NCBI RefSeq assembly: GCF_000698595.1 | Contig: NZ_JFHC01000046.1 | Coordinates: forward strand, 1 to 64,000 | Reading direction: 5' to 3' | Length of the DNA: 64,000 nucleotides | From: Caballeronia glathei | GTDB lineage: Bacteria; Pseudomonadota; Gammaproteobacteria; Burkholderiales; Burkholderiaceae | The notes under the pieces: model-generated | Seen by the model: only the letters and a program-made list of their open reading frames with translations | Told to the model about the DNA's origin: nothing | The model's database searches: none | Position numbers and translations under genes: made by a program | Shown: positions 7,789-15,501 of the stretch, in pieces | Layout: each line of letters opens with the position of its first letter | Position numbering within the stretch: position 1 is the stretch's first letter

Positions 7789-8853
7789 ATGCGAATCGCC
7801 CAAATTGCACCGTTGCACGAAGCAGTCCCCCCGAAATTCTACGGCGGCACTGAGCGCGTGGTGTCCTACCTCACCGACGCGCTCGTCGACCTCGGCCACG
7901 ATGTGACGCTTTTCGCAAGCGGCGATTCGCAGACGAAGGCAACGCTCGAAGCGGCGTGGCCGCGCGCGTTGCGCCTCGATCCGTCGATCCGCGACGCCCT
8001 CGCGCCGCACATGCTGCTGCTGGAGAGCGTCCGTCAGCGCGCGCACGAGTTCGACGTGCTGCACTTTCACCTCGACTACATGCCGTTTTCGCTGTTTTCC
8101 CAGCTCGACACGCCGTTCGTCACCACGCTGCACGGCCGCCTCGACCTGCCGGAACTACAGCCGATCTTCAACACGTTCACGAAGGCGCCGGTGATTTCGA
8201 TCTCCGATTCGCAGCGCCTGCCGCTGCCGCAAGCCGCGTGGCTGAACACGATTTACCACGGTCTCCCGGAAAACCTCCTGACGCCCCAGACGCACAAGGA
8301 ACCGGAATATCTCGCGTTTCTCGGCCGCATTTGTCCGGAAAAACGCGCCGATCTCGCCATCAAGATCGCTGCGCAAAGCGGTCTGCCGCTGAAGATCGCC
8401 GCCAAGGTGGACAAGGTCGACCAGGAATACTTCAAGACGACGATCGAGCCGCTGCTCTCGCAGGCGCACGTGGAGTTCGTCGGCGAGATCAACGAGGCGC
8501 AGAAGCCGGAGTTCCTCTCGGGTGCGAAGGCGCTGCTGTTCCCGATCGACTGGTCCGAGCCGTTCGGCCTCGTGATGATCGAGGCGATGGCGTGCGGCAC
8601 GCCGGTGATCGCGTTCAACCGCGGTTCCGTGCCGGAAGTGATCGACCACGGCGTGACCGGCTTCATCTGCGAGGACGTGCAGGGCGCGGTGGGCGCACTG
8701 CAGCGCCTCGACGAACTGTCGCGCCCGGAAATCCGCGCGCAATTCGAACGCCGCTTCAGCGCGCGGACGATGGCGCAGAATTACGTCGAAAGCTATACGA
8801 CGATGCTGCAGGCAGCAAAGCGTCCGGTGCTGCGCCAGGTCGCCGTGGGGTAA
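7789..8853 (+). CDS. Family 4 glycosyltransferase
   Basis: A 354-residue GT-B fold enzyme of the GT4 group, which transfers a sugar from a nucleotide sugar to a glycan, lipid or protein acceptor. The N-terminal domain starts MRIAQIAPLHEAVPPKFYGG with the GGTERVV loop. The C-terminal domain has YLAFLGRICPEKRADLAI and the nucleotide-binding stretch GLVMIEAMACGTPVIAFNRGSVPE. ATG at 7789 follows AGGAGAG; upstream in-frame codons lack a ribosome site. It is divergent from flhDC and alone on its strand. Acceptor and pathway cannot be told; flagellin or surface-glycan glycosylation is a guess from location only. Confidence 0.9.
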   Translation: MRIAQIAPLHEAVPPKFYGGTERVVSYLTDALVDLGHDVTLFASGDSQTKATLEAAWPRALRLDPSIRDALAPHMLLLESVRQRAHEFDVLHFHLDYMPFSLFSQLDTPFVTTLHGRLDLPELQPIFNTFTKAPVISISDSQRLPLPQAAWLNTIYHGLPENLLTPQTHKEPEYLAFLGRICPEKRADLAIKIAAQSGLPLKIAAKVDKVDQEYFKTTIEPLLSQAHVEFVGEINEAQKPEFLSGAKALLFPIDWSEPFGLVMIEAMACGTPVIAFNRGSVPEVIDHGVTGFICEDVQGAVGALQRLDELSRPEIRAQFERRFSARTMAQNYVESYTTMLQAAKRPVLRQVAVG

Positions 8854-8913
8854 TCCTGAAACGGCTTGCCGCTTCGGCAGCCGTTGCGCCAGCTGCGCGC
8901 CATATCGTCCGAC

Positions 8914-8944
8914 AATACCGCCCGATTTCGGGCGGTATTTTTTT
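8914..8944. terminator. Bidirectional hairpin terminator
   Basis: AATACCGCCCGA (8914-8925) pairs with TCGGGCGGTATT (8928-8939), followed by a run of Ts to 8944 on the plus strand and preceded by As serving the minus strand. It separates the converging glycosyltransferase and H-NS-like genes. Confidence 0.9.
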
Positions 8945-8976
8945 GCGCGGATATTTGCTGCCCGCGCCATGTGAAT

Positions 8977-9277
8977 CTAGGCGCGGTCGATCAGAAACCG
9001 GTCGCGATTCTTCCCCGCGATCCAGCGGGGGCGGCTTGCCCCGCCCATTCCACGTCACGCCGGTTTTCGGGTCCTGATAGACGGGCGGCAGCGGTTCCTT
9101 TTTCGGCGGACGGCCGCGCCGTGCAAGGCCGAAACCCAGATCCCGCGCGGTGAGTCCGTATTCGACGATCTTCCGGCGAATGTCCGCGACCACGGCTTCG
9201 AGTTCCGCCTCACGGGCGCGATCCGCCTGCGCCTGAAGCTTTGTGATCTGTGCCTTCAGCTCGGTGTATTGGGACAT
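8977..9277 (-). pseudogene. H-NS-family nucleoid protein, C-terminus frameshifted as given
   Basis: The frame opens at ATG 9277 (AAAGGCAG ribosome site) with an H-NS-like coiled coil (MSQYTELKAQITKLQAQADR) and the linker LGFGLARRGRPPKKE, then the DNA-binding start VYQDPKTGVTWNGRGKPP. At the five-G run 9027-9031 (five Cs in the coding strand) the frame is lost. Removing one base restores RWIAGKNRDRFLIDRA and a stop at 8977-8979, giving 99 residues, the normal length with the normal ending. As written, the frame runs on through the terminator to 8756, antisense to the glycosyltransferase, making a 173-residue protein with an unrelated tail. Either a real mutation or a base-calling error. Confidence 0.8.
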
Positions 9278-9587
9278 TGTTTCTGCCTTTAATTGGAAAT
9301 CGGAGTAATCGTAAAGACTAGCGATATCGAATAGAAGACGCAATTGGCGGCAAATGTTATTTGCAAATTGCGCCAAGTATTTGCGCCGAATATTTATTTC
9401 CCCTCCAAAGCCGCGCTGACGCTACTTGTCTCGAAAAAAGATCCACGCTTTATAAAGCCAGTTAACCATTTTTGACAAACTCGCGGGGCGGGCGACATTA
9501 AACTGCGCACCCGCACGGGACATTATTCTTTAGTCCGCTTTATTTAATCCCCGGCTTTATTTCATCTTTTTCAGGACAAGCAGAATC
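9278..9587. promoter_or_regulatory. Divergent promoter gap between the H-NS-like gene and aqpZ
   Basis: The 310-bp gap is clearly AT-richer than its neighbours. On the plus strand TTGACA at 9472-9477 followed 18 nt later by CATTAA (9496-9501) is a possible aqpZ promoter, with a good -35 and a poor -10 box. The AT-rich character would suit H-NS binding, but this is inference. No open frame of note is present. Confidence 0.4.
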
Positions 9588-10284
9588 ATGCAATTATCAA
9601 AGCGCCTCGGCGCAGAAATGTTCGGTACTTTCTGGCTGGTGCTGGGCGGCTGCGGAAGCGCCGTGCTCGCCGCCGCTTTCCCGCACGTCGGCATCGGCCT
9701 TGCGGGTGTCTCGCTCGCGTTCGGTCTCACCGTGCTCACGATGGCTTACGCGATCGGCCATATTTCCGGCTGCCACCTCAACCCGGCGGTGAGCATCGGC
9801 CTGGGTCGCCGGCCGCTTCCCGGCTCGCGATCTCGTGCCCTACATCGTCGCGCAGGTCATCGGCGCGACGCTCGGCGCGTACACGCTGTCGGTGATCGCC
9901 ACGGGCGCGCCGGGCTTCGATCTCGTTGCGAGCGGCTTCGCCACGAACGGTTTCGGCGAGCACTCCCCCGGCCAGTACACGATGGTCGCCGCGCTCGTCT
10001 GCGAAGTCGTGATGACGTTCTTCTTCCTGTTCGTGATTCTCGGCGCGACCGACCACCGCGCGCCCTCGGGCTTCGCGCCTATCGCGATCGGCCTGTGCCT
10101 CACGCTGATCCACCTGATCTCGATTCCTGTCACGAACACGTCGGTCAATCCGGCGCGCTCGACCGGGCCGGCGCTTTTCGTCGGCGGCGCCGCGATCGGA
10201 CAACTGTGGCTGTTCTGGGTTGCACCGATCATCGGCGCGGTCATGGCCGGCGTGGTTTATCCGCTTCTCTCCCGTGAGAAGTAA
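9588..10284 (+). pseudogene. aqpZ: Aquaporin Z, interrupted by one frameshift
   Basis: A water channel of the MIP family with six membrane helices. The first frame (9588 to ~9803) encodes [19 protein letters not shown] through the first NPA motif in [12 protein letters not shown]. The second frame (from ~9806 to the stop at 10284) continues [18 protein letters not shown] and contains the second NPA motif with the selectivity Arg, [13 protein letters not shown]. The break falls at the GGG at 9803-9805: removing one G gives [13 protein letters not shown], while the common [11 protein letters not shown] form would imply loss of two bases. All other features are intact, so this is a very recent lesion or a sequencing error. 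Confidence 0.85.
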
Positions 10285-10610
10285 GCCGGACGGCATCGGC
10301 TGACCACGAAAATGGGCGCTTCGGCGCCCGTTTCTTTGCTGGCGCGGGCGCGAAGGGCCGCCGAATATGAATTCGGCGCGACAAATGTAATGCCCGTTTA
10401 CAAGCGCCGACGCTTTTTCCTTCCCACGGCGCGTGACGCAAGCGCTCAAACAGGCCGCAGGCCGCTTGGCGCCAAGGCGGGCGCTGCGGTCACGCCGCAC
10501 TCGAACCCTTACGAGACGCTTGCATCCCGTAACAACTCGTCGAAGCGTGTAAGACGGCCGCTGCTTACATTGGACTCATGCGACAGACGTCGCTTTCCAG
10601 GAGAAACAAC
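10285..10610. other. Intergenic region aqpZ to small exported protein
   Basis: Apart from the aqpZ terminator at its start, this 326-bp gap shows nothing identifiable. The last ~60 bases must carry the leader of the downstream gene. A TGTAATG-like AT-rich patch lies near 10380-10395. Confidence 0.4.
10309..10334 (+). terminator. Hairpin terminator after aqpZ
   Basis: GGGCGC (10314-10319) and GCGCCC (10324-10329) form a stem with a TTCG-type tetraloop, preceded by AAAA and followed by TTTC TTT. It lies 25-50 nt after the aqpZ stop. Confidence 0.75.
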
Positions 10611-10919
10611 ATGAAGCGCATCGTCACCCATCTGCTCGTTGCCACCGGTCTCGCGCTTGGCGCCGCCGGCGCCGCTCAGGCACACACCGACCTGAACATC
10701 GGTCTGTCGCTCGGCGCTCCGGCTTATGCGCCGGCTTATGCGCCTACCTATGTGCGCCCCGCCCCGGTCTATGTCCGGCCCGCGCCGGTGTACCGCGCGC
10801 CGCACTGGCGCCACGCCGAACCGCGCTGGGACGGGTACGGCCATGACAACGGCCGCTGGAACCGCACGGGCTGGGATCACGGCCGCGGCCACGGCGGCGG
10901 CTGGGATCGTCGCGGATAA
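10611..10919 (+). CDS. Small exported His/Tyr/Pro-rich protein of unknown function
   Basis: A 102-residue protein with a clear Sec signal peptide (MKRIVTHLLVATGLALGAAG, cleavage probably after AQA). The mature part begins HTDLNIGLSLGAP and then consists of short repeats: YAPAYAPTY and a twice-repeated PAPVYVRPAPVY-like unit, then a His/Gly/Trp/Arg-rich tail (HDNGRWNRTGWDHGRGHGGG). ATG at 10611 follows AGGAGAAAC, so the in-frame ATG 33 nt upstream is rejected. Such PXV/YRP-rich proteins are common in Burkholderiaceae, and I know of no assigned function. The His-rich tail could bind metal; that is a guess. Confidence 0.8.
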   Translation: MKRIVTHLLVATGLALGAAGAAQAHTDLNIGLSLGAPAYAPAYAPTYVRPAPVYVRPAPVYRAPHWRHAEPRWDGYGHDNGRWNRTGWDHGRGHGGGWDRRG

Positions 10920-10942
10920 CACGCCCGGCGCGACATGAACGA

Positions 10943-10970
10943 AAAAGGGAGCGACTGCTCCCTTTTCTGT
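10943..10970 (+). terminator. Hairpin terminator after the small exported protein
   Basis: AAAAGGGAGC (10943-10952) and GCTCCCTTTT (10957-10966) form a perfect 10-bp stem with a GACT loop and a T-rich end. The A/T flanks make it usable on both strands, but the minus-strand HAD gene ends further right at 11011, so it may serve that gene too. Confidence 0.85.
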
Positions 10971-11010
10971 TTGTGATGCCCGCATGGATTGCGATGCCCT
11001 CCGGTGACGC

Positions 11011-11850
11011 CTAGTCCGGCGCCTGCCCCGGCGACGCCAGTTCGTCGGCGATCCCGAACAGCTTGCGCAACTGGTGCGCGACACCCGCCTCGAAGTTGTT
11101 GCCGATGCGCGGCACGTGCGGCAGACGGCTGATCAGATGCGGGTTCGCGTTGTTCATCATGAACGGATGGCCGGCCGTCTCCAGCAGGTCGATGTCGTTC
11201 ATGTTGTCGCCGAACGCAACGCAGTGCGCCGGATCGACGTCGAGCCGGTCCAGCACGAAGCGAAGCGCCCTTCCCTTCGATACATCCGCCGTCATCACCT
11301 CGAGACAGTCCGGCAGCGAATAGGTGACGTAGAGCGCGTCGCCGAACTCACGCCTCAGGTTGGCCGCCGTTTCCTCCAGATCCTTCGGCTCGCCGATGTA
11401 CAGCACCTTCGCGATATCCTCGCCATCGTGCTCGCGCAGGTCCATCACCTCGTACTTGAAGCCCGAATCCTGGTGGAACACGAGCAGCTCGGGTGCGTGG
11501 CGGTCGATCAGCCAGGCGTCGTCGGCGAACAGATTGACGATCACCCGGCCCTCGCCGCCCGCCAGTTCGGGCTGCACGAGCTGGCGCACCGCGGCCGGAT
11601 CGAGGTCGCGCGAGTAGACGCGCGTGTCGTCCGGCGCGTGAACCCGCGCGCCATTCGACGTGATCAGGTACGCGTCGATGCCGAGCACGTCGCGAATGCC
11701 CGCCACGTCGCGGTAATGGCGCCCCGTCGCGATCACGAAGCGCACGCCCTCCGATTCGAGTCGGCGAAGGGTTGCGACGGTGAACGCGTCGACCTGATGG
11801 TCGCTGTTGAGAAGCGTGCCGTCGAGATCGGTGGCAATGACTGGATACAT
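11011..11850 (-). CDS. Cof-type HAD hydrolase (phosphatase)
   Basis: A 279-residue member of the Cof/IIB branch of the haloacid dehalogenase superfamily, usually sugar-phosphate or cofactor phosphatases. Motif I is IATDLDGTLLNSDHQ with the nucleophile and acid/base Asp pair, motif II lies in FVIATGRHYRDV, and motifs III/IV appear as the Lys in VSKGRAL and HCVAFGDNMNDIDLLETAG. Between them is the C2 cap (about residues 85-190). The length is typical. It is divergent in transcription from nothing close and ends 45 nt before the BadF-type kinase gene on the same strand, so the two may be co-transcribed. Substrate unknown. Confidence 0.9.
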   Translation of the reverse strand: MYPVIATDLDGTLLNSDHQVDAFTVATLRRLESEGVRFVIATGRHYRDVAGIRDVLGIDAYLITSNGARVHAPDDTRVYSRDLDPAAVRQLVQPELAGGEGRVIVNLFADDAWLIDRHAPELLVFHQDSGFKYEVMDLREHDGEDIAKVLYIGEPKDLEETAANLRREFGDALYVTYSLPDCLEVMTADVSKGRALRFVLDRLDVDPAHCVAFGDNMNDIDLLETAGHPFMMNNANPHLISRLPHVPRIGNNFEAGVAHQLRKLFGIADELASPGQAPD

Positions 11851-11895
11851 GAACGCCTTTTTGCGGCAATGGCCGGTAGAACGAAGCTTGCTATT

Positions 11896-12819
11896 TTAAC
11901 TTGCGCGCGAGTGCCCGGCCGGTGCAGCCGCCAGCGCGCGCCGCGCGAGTTGCAGCGCACCGGCCGCCGAATCGGCGGCGGGCGCGCGCAAGCGGTCCCG
12001 CAGCGCGGGCGGCACCAGCGGCTCGTACGGCTCGGCCAGCCCGCCGCACAGGGCGACTGGCAGCGCGCCTGCCGGGTCGAGCGCGGCCACGAGCCGCTCG
12101 ATTTCGCGGCCCGCATCCGCGAGCAGGGCCGCGGCGAACGGGTGGCCGCGATGCTCGAACACGCTCGGCGCGAGCGTCGCGTAGGCGGTCTGGTTGGCTG
12201 CGCACAGCCACACGACGAGGTTGTCGCGATCCGTCGCGCCCGTCAGCGCGAGCAGCGCGTCCGACCATGCGTCGGCAGGCGCACGGCCGTCGAGCACCCG
12301 CTGCAGATGGACGACGGCGCGCAGGCCGAGCCAGGCCCCGCTTGCCTCGTCACCGCTCGGAAATCCGTAGCCGCCCGCGATCCGGCACGCGCCCTTTGCA
12401 TCGAGCGCCGCCGCGATGCTGCCGGTGCCGAGCGCGACGATCACGCCGGGCGCGCCGCCATGAGCACCGAGAAGGGTCGTATAGGCGTCGCTTTCGACCG
12501 CGAGCGCACGCAGGCCGGGCGCGAGCGCGCGAAATTCCGCGAGCCAGCCGGCGTGGTTCACGCCCGCGAGCCCGCAGCCGAGCGAACATGCCGCCCAGTC
12601 CAGCGACAGGCCGGCCGCCGCGAAGGCGCGCTCGCAGGCGGCTTCGATCTCGCGCCACGCCCGCGCGACACCCAGTCCGAGCCCTGACGGGCCGCCCGCC
12701 GCGCGCGCCAGTTCGCGCCCGCGCGTATCGGCCAGCACGACGCGCGTGCCGCTGCCGCCGCCGTCGATGCCGATCAGATACCCCTGCGGGGCCATATTCG
12801 AATGCAATGAAGTAGTCAT
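11896..12819 (-). CDS. BadF/BadG-type sugar kinase (glucosamine or N-acetylglucosamine kinase-like)
   Basis: An ASKHA-fold kinase of 307 residues. The phosphate-1 loop is YLIGIDGGGSGTRVVLADTR and the phosphate-2/adenosine region includes [18 protein letters not shown] and GGYGFPSGDEASGAWLGL. Proteins of this length in this family phosphorylate glucosamine, N-acetylglucosamine or similar amino sugars, so the substrate is inferred. ATG at 12819 is chosen because the family starts shortly before the IGIDGG loop; ATG 12795 is possible and the much longer frame to 12984 would overlap the tag gene. It lies upstream of the HAD phosphatase on the same strand, 45 nt apart, suggesting a small amino-sugar salvage unit. 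Confidence 0.85.
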   Translation of the reverse strand: MTTSLHSNMAPQGYLIGIDGGGSGTRVVLADTRGRELARAAGGPSGLGLGVARAWREIEAACERAFAAAGLSLDWAACSLGCGLAGVNHAGWLAEFRALAPGLRALAVESDAYTTLLGAHGGAPGVIVALGTGSIAAALDAKGACRIAGGYGFPSGDEASGAWLGLRAVVHLQRVLDGRAPADAWSDALLALTGATDRDNLVVWLCAANQTAYATLAPSVFEHRGHPFAAALLADAGREIERLVAALDPAGALPVALCGGLAEPYEPLVPPALRDRLRAPAADSAAGALQLARRALAAAPAGHSRAS

Positions 12820-12931
12820 GCCCGCAAGCTTACCGGCGCGGCCACTCGCCGCCAATCGCCGCCAATCGGCCGAACGGACGATGTTGCCGGCGATGCCCAT
12901 TCCGCTATGCTGACGCGACACGAAAATACCG

Positions 12932-13573
12932 ATGGACGAGACCATGGATACAACAGCGCAACACCGATGCAGTTGGGCCACCACCGAAGCGATGGCGCAC
13001 TACCACGACACCGAATGGGGCGTGCCGTCTCACGACGACCAGCATCTTTTCGAAATGCTGGTGCTGGAGGGCGCGCAGGCGGGGTTGTCGTGGTCGACGA
13101 TCCTCAACAAGCGCGAAGGCTATCGCGCGCTGTTCGCCGGGTTCGACATCGACAAGGTCGCGCGCTTCACCGAGGACGACGTCGCGCGGATCGTCGTCGA
13201 CGCCCGCATCGTGCGCAACCGCGCGAAGATCGAGTCCGCGATTCTCAATGCCCGCGCGATCCAGCGCATCCAGGCGGAGCACGGCTCGTTCGGGGCCTTC
13301 GTGTGGTCGTTCGTCGGCGACACGCCGATCGACACGCCGCGCGACTCCTATCACCACGCGCCGGCGTCCACGGCCGAATCCGACGCGCTGAGCCGCGCGC
13401 TCAAGCAATACGGCTGCAAGTTCATCGGCACGACCATCTGCTACGCGTTCATGCAGGCGACGGGCATGGTCAACGACCACGAGGCCGATTGTCTCGCGCG
13501 CACCGCGAAGAAGCCCGCCAGGAAGGCAGCGGCCAAGGCGCCGCGCAAGACTGCCCCGAAGGCGGCGAAATAG
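12932..13573 (+). CDS. tag: DNA-3-methyladenine glycosylase I
   Basis: Excises 3-methyladenine from alkylated DNA as the first step of base-excision repair. The N-terminal HRCSWATTEAMAHYHDTEWG carries the Cys and His of the structural zinc site, completed by MVNDHEADCLA near the C-terminus. The core LFEMLVLEGAQAGLSWSTIL is the family signature for base binding. At 213 residues it is longer than E. coli Tag (187) because of a Lys/Ala-rich tail (KKPARKAAAKAPRKTAPKAA), probably a nonspecific DNA contact. ATG 12944 is an alternative start. It is divergent from the sugar kinase gene. Confidence 0.93.
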   Translation: MDETMDTTAQHRCSWATTEAMAHYHDTEWGVPSHDDQHLFEMLVLEGAQAGLSWSTILNKREGYRALFAGFDIDKVARFTEDDVARIVVDARIVRNRAKIESAILNARAIQRIQAEHGSFGAFVWSFVGDTPIDTPRDSYHHAPASTAESDALSRALKQYGCKFIGTTICYAFMQATGMVNDHEADCLARTAKKPARKAAAKAPRKTAPKAAK

Positions 13574-14056
13574 CGGCGCCTTCCGGTTTTATCAGGCGAA
13601 GATCTTTGCTTTTTCGCAACGCTTCCGGGTGCTTCTTCCCCCGCCTACGGGAAAATCCCGATAGAGCCTGCTTTTTTTGCGGTGAAGCACGCCGCGTTGC
13701 TTGTCCTGCAATGAACCAATGGATTCTTGCCGCACTGCACGATCGTTCGCTCCGTGTCAAAATTGCGCGCTCGCGTGTGCTAGCGCACCTTTTAACCGGG
13801 GCGAATCGTTATAACTGACGGTGAGGCGAACCCTTCAACGAAGTGTGGGAGCCGTCGCGAGCACACGAGGCGCTGTGAGACCGTGCGCCAGATGGTGGCA
13901 AAACCAAGTGCTCGAAGCGGTCCGCGGACACGAAGCGCGTCTTCTTTTTATTGCTGGCAACGGTCTGGCAACGACGCTCGAATCCGGGACTGCAAGTGCA
14001 GGTTGCTCGATATTCAACGATTGGCCGCTGCGCCAGAGGCGCAGGGGAGAACGAAC
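13574..14056. other. Intergenic region tag to the small-protein pair
   Basis: A 483-bp gap. A short CGGGA/TCCCG stem at 13648-13660 is followed 12 nt later by seven Ts (13672-13678), a weak candidate for the tag terminator. AT-rich patches around 13750-13820 and 13935-13950 could hold the promoter for the two small genes downstream. No open frame in it has a recognisable domain or good codon use. Confidence 0.4.
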
Positions 14057-14482
14057 ATGAAAAGCCTTAACTTCCTGACACATCAGGAGATTTTCAACAG
14101 CGCCGTGCAGCATCTTTTCGGCCAGGGGCAAACGGCTTTGCTGCCTCACGGGGGCGGCGCGTATCGCGGTTACTGCGGGGGCTGCCCGGTCGGCAGGTTC
14201 ATCAAGCCGCGTGACTACATGACGGCGATGGAAGGGGTGCCGATCCGCTACATCGCGAAAGCGCCGGAGGCCGTGCCGGCGTATATGGATGTCGGCGTCG
14301 CGGCGCTCAAGCGCGCGCTCCTTCGCTCGCGGATCAACGTGTTCGACCCGACCACCGTCGAACTGCTGAGCTGCCTGCAGAACGTGCACGACGTGTTCGG
14401 CAGATGGGAATGGCGCGAGCGGCTGGCGTCGATCGCGCGACAATTCGGCCTCTCGGCCGAGCTTCTGAAAACCGCTGCGTGA
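14057..14482 (+). CDS. Small protein of unknown function, first of a tandem related pair
   Basis: A 141-residue protein beginning MKSLNFLTHQEIFNSAVQHL, with ATG at 14057 after AGGGGAG. It shows a Cys pair in YCGGCPVGRFIKPRDY, then MEGVPIRYI and the C-terminal block INVFDPTTVELLSCLQNVHD, ending in a helical stretch WRERLASIARQFGL. The next gene repeats this plan: CAIG for CPVG, YDPDIEGIGI for YMTAMEGVPI, and NAYDPSIVELLIELEQVHDD. Proteins with a C-x-I/V-G...M/I-E-G...L..VHD pattern are, as I recall, widespread hypothetical proteins in phages and bacteria. Function unknown; no signal peptide or membrane segment. Confidence 0.75.
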   Translation: MKSLNFLTHQEIFNSAVQHLFGQGQTALLPHGGGAYRGYCGGCPVGRFIKPRDYMTAMEGVPIRYIAKAPEAVPAYMDVGVAALKRALLRSRINVFDPTTVELLSCLQNVHDVFGRWEWRERLASIARQFGLSAELLKTAA

Positions 14483-14498
14483 GGTTGCAGGTGTTGTG

Positions 14499-14858
14499 AT
14501 GTTGAGTGCCAGAGAGATTTACGAGCGCGTGAGCGCGCATCTGCTGAAACAGCGCGCCGTGTCGGAAGACGACAACGGCTCATGCCGGCTGCGCAGCGCG
14601 CACGGGCGCAAATGCGCGATCGGCTCGCTCGTGAGCGACGACGTATATGACCCGGACATCGAGGGCATCGGCATCTCGTATTACCGCCACGCACGGGACG
14701 GCAAGCTGCTGCAGGCGCTGTACGCATCGAATGTAAACGCGTACGACCCGAGCATCGTCGAGTTGCTGATCGAACTGGAGCAGGTTCACGACGACGCCAG
14801 CGTCGACCAGTGGCCCCATCTGCTCAACGCGCTCGGCAGGCGGCACGCGTTCATCTAG
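14499..14858 (+). CDS. Small protein of unknown function, second of a tandem related pair
   Basis: A 119-residue protein starting MLSAREIYERVSAHLLKQ, 16 nt after the previous stop. ATG 14499 is preferred to the adjoining in-frame GTG 14496. It carries RKCAIGSLVSDDVYDPDIEG, then SYYRHARDGKLLQALYASNV and NAYDPSIVELLIELEQVHDD, matching the upstream gene in order and spacing. It is 22 residues shorter, mainly between the Cys motif and the INVFDP/NAYDPS block. The two probably arose by duplication and are likely co-transcribed; a bidirectional terminator follows at once. Confidence 0.75.
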   Translation: MLSAREIYERVSAHLLKQRAVSEDDNGSCRLRSAHGRKCAIGSLVSDDVYDPDIEGIGISYYRHARDGKLLQALYASNVNAYDPSIVELLIELEQVHDDASVDQWPHLLNALGRRHAFI

Positions 14859-14893
14859 CCGGGCGCAAGCCACACGCATACGGGCAAAACAAA

Positions 14894-14936
14894 GCAAAAC
14901 GGCGGTGCGCCCTTTCGGGTCGCACCGCCGTTTTGC
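14894..14936. terminator. Strong bidirectional terminator
   Basis: GCAAAACGGCGGTGCG (14894-14909) and CGCACCGCCGTTTTGC (14921-14936) are perfect 16-bp arms, and the loop itself contains CCC-TTTC-GGG, which extends the stem. T-runs lie on both strands. It ends the small-protein pair and the converging rpsU. Confidence 0.92.
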
Positions 14937-14972
14937 TTGCCGCAGCCGTTTTCGGCCGCGGCTTGAAGATGC

Positions 14973-15185
14973 TCAGTGCATCTTCTTCGGCAGCATCTGG
15001 CTGCGCAGGCGCTTGCGCAGACGGCTCACCGCGGCGGCCTTCTTGCGCTTGCGCGCCGTGGTCGGCTTTTCGTAGGACTGGCGTTCGCGCAGTTCGGCGA
15101 TCAGGCCGTTCTTTTCGATCGTGCGACGGAAACGGCGAATCGCCACGTCGAACGGCTCGTTTTCTTTCAAAACAATAGTGGTCAT
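14973..15185 (-). CDS. rpsU: 30S ribosomal protein S21
   Basis: The small basic S21 protein, required for efficient initiation on natural mRNAs. Its 70 residues are the normal length: N-terminal [20 protein letters not shown], then [16 protein letters not shown] and the Lys/Arg-rich [19 protein letters not shown]. Start ATG 15185 has AGGAA upstream. It stands alone on its strand, without the dnaG/rpoD neighbours seen in other bacteria. Burkholderia genomes often carry more than one rpsU; whether this is the main copy cannot be seen here. Confidence 0.97.
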   Translation of the reverse strand: MTTIVLKENEPFDVAIRRFRRTIEKNGLIAELRERQSYEKPTTARKRKKAAAVSRLRKRLRSQMLPKKMH

Positions 15186-15501
15186 GGAATTCCTAAATCG
15201 CTAAACGTATTTGTGACTGCGTCGAGCCGGGCCTTGCGGTCCAGTACCACGCGCCGGCACTCCGATCGTCCGCCCGACACGGCGGACACGAGCAAAGCGG
15301 CCACGGAGGCCGGAAAAGAGAGAGTTGGGATTCACCGCCGAAAACGGCATGCGCATTCGAGAAAAACACTGAAATGGCGCACTTTGGGCCGCCGGGCGCC
15401 GCCTGAAAACGCCGCGCCGTCGGGCAAAAATCTCGATTCGGGCGCGATGTTACCAGAACGAAGCGCGCCCGCCAACCCTTCCAACTATCTGATGTGATTC
15501 A
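15186..15501. other. Intergenic region upstream of rpsU
   Basis: A 316-bp gap between rpsU and the aldo/keto reductase stop. It must hold the rpsU promoter and leader, but I cannot place boxes. The segment 15440-15500 is the 3' side of the reductase gene and shows no clear hairpin terminator. Confidence 0.35.

Noticed and set aside
13648-13678. Weak hairpin followed by a T-run after tag
   Set aside because: The 5-bp stem lies 12 nt from the Ts, too weak and too distant to call a terminator with confidence.
13821-14060. 80-codon frame upstream of the small-protein pair
   Set aside because: It ends inside the ribosome site of the real gene, has no good ribosome site of its own and has poor codon use.
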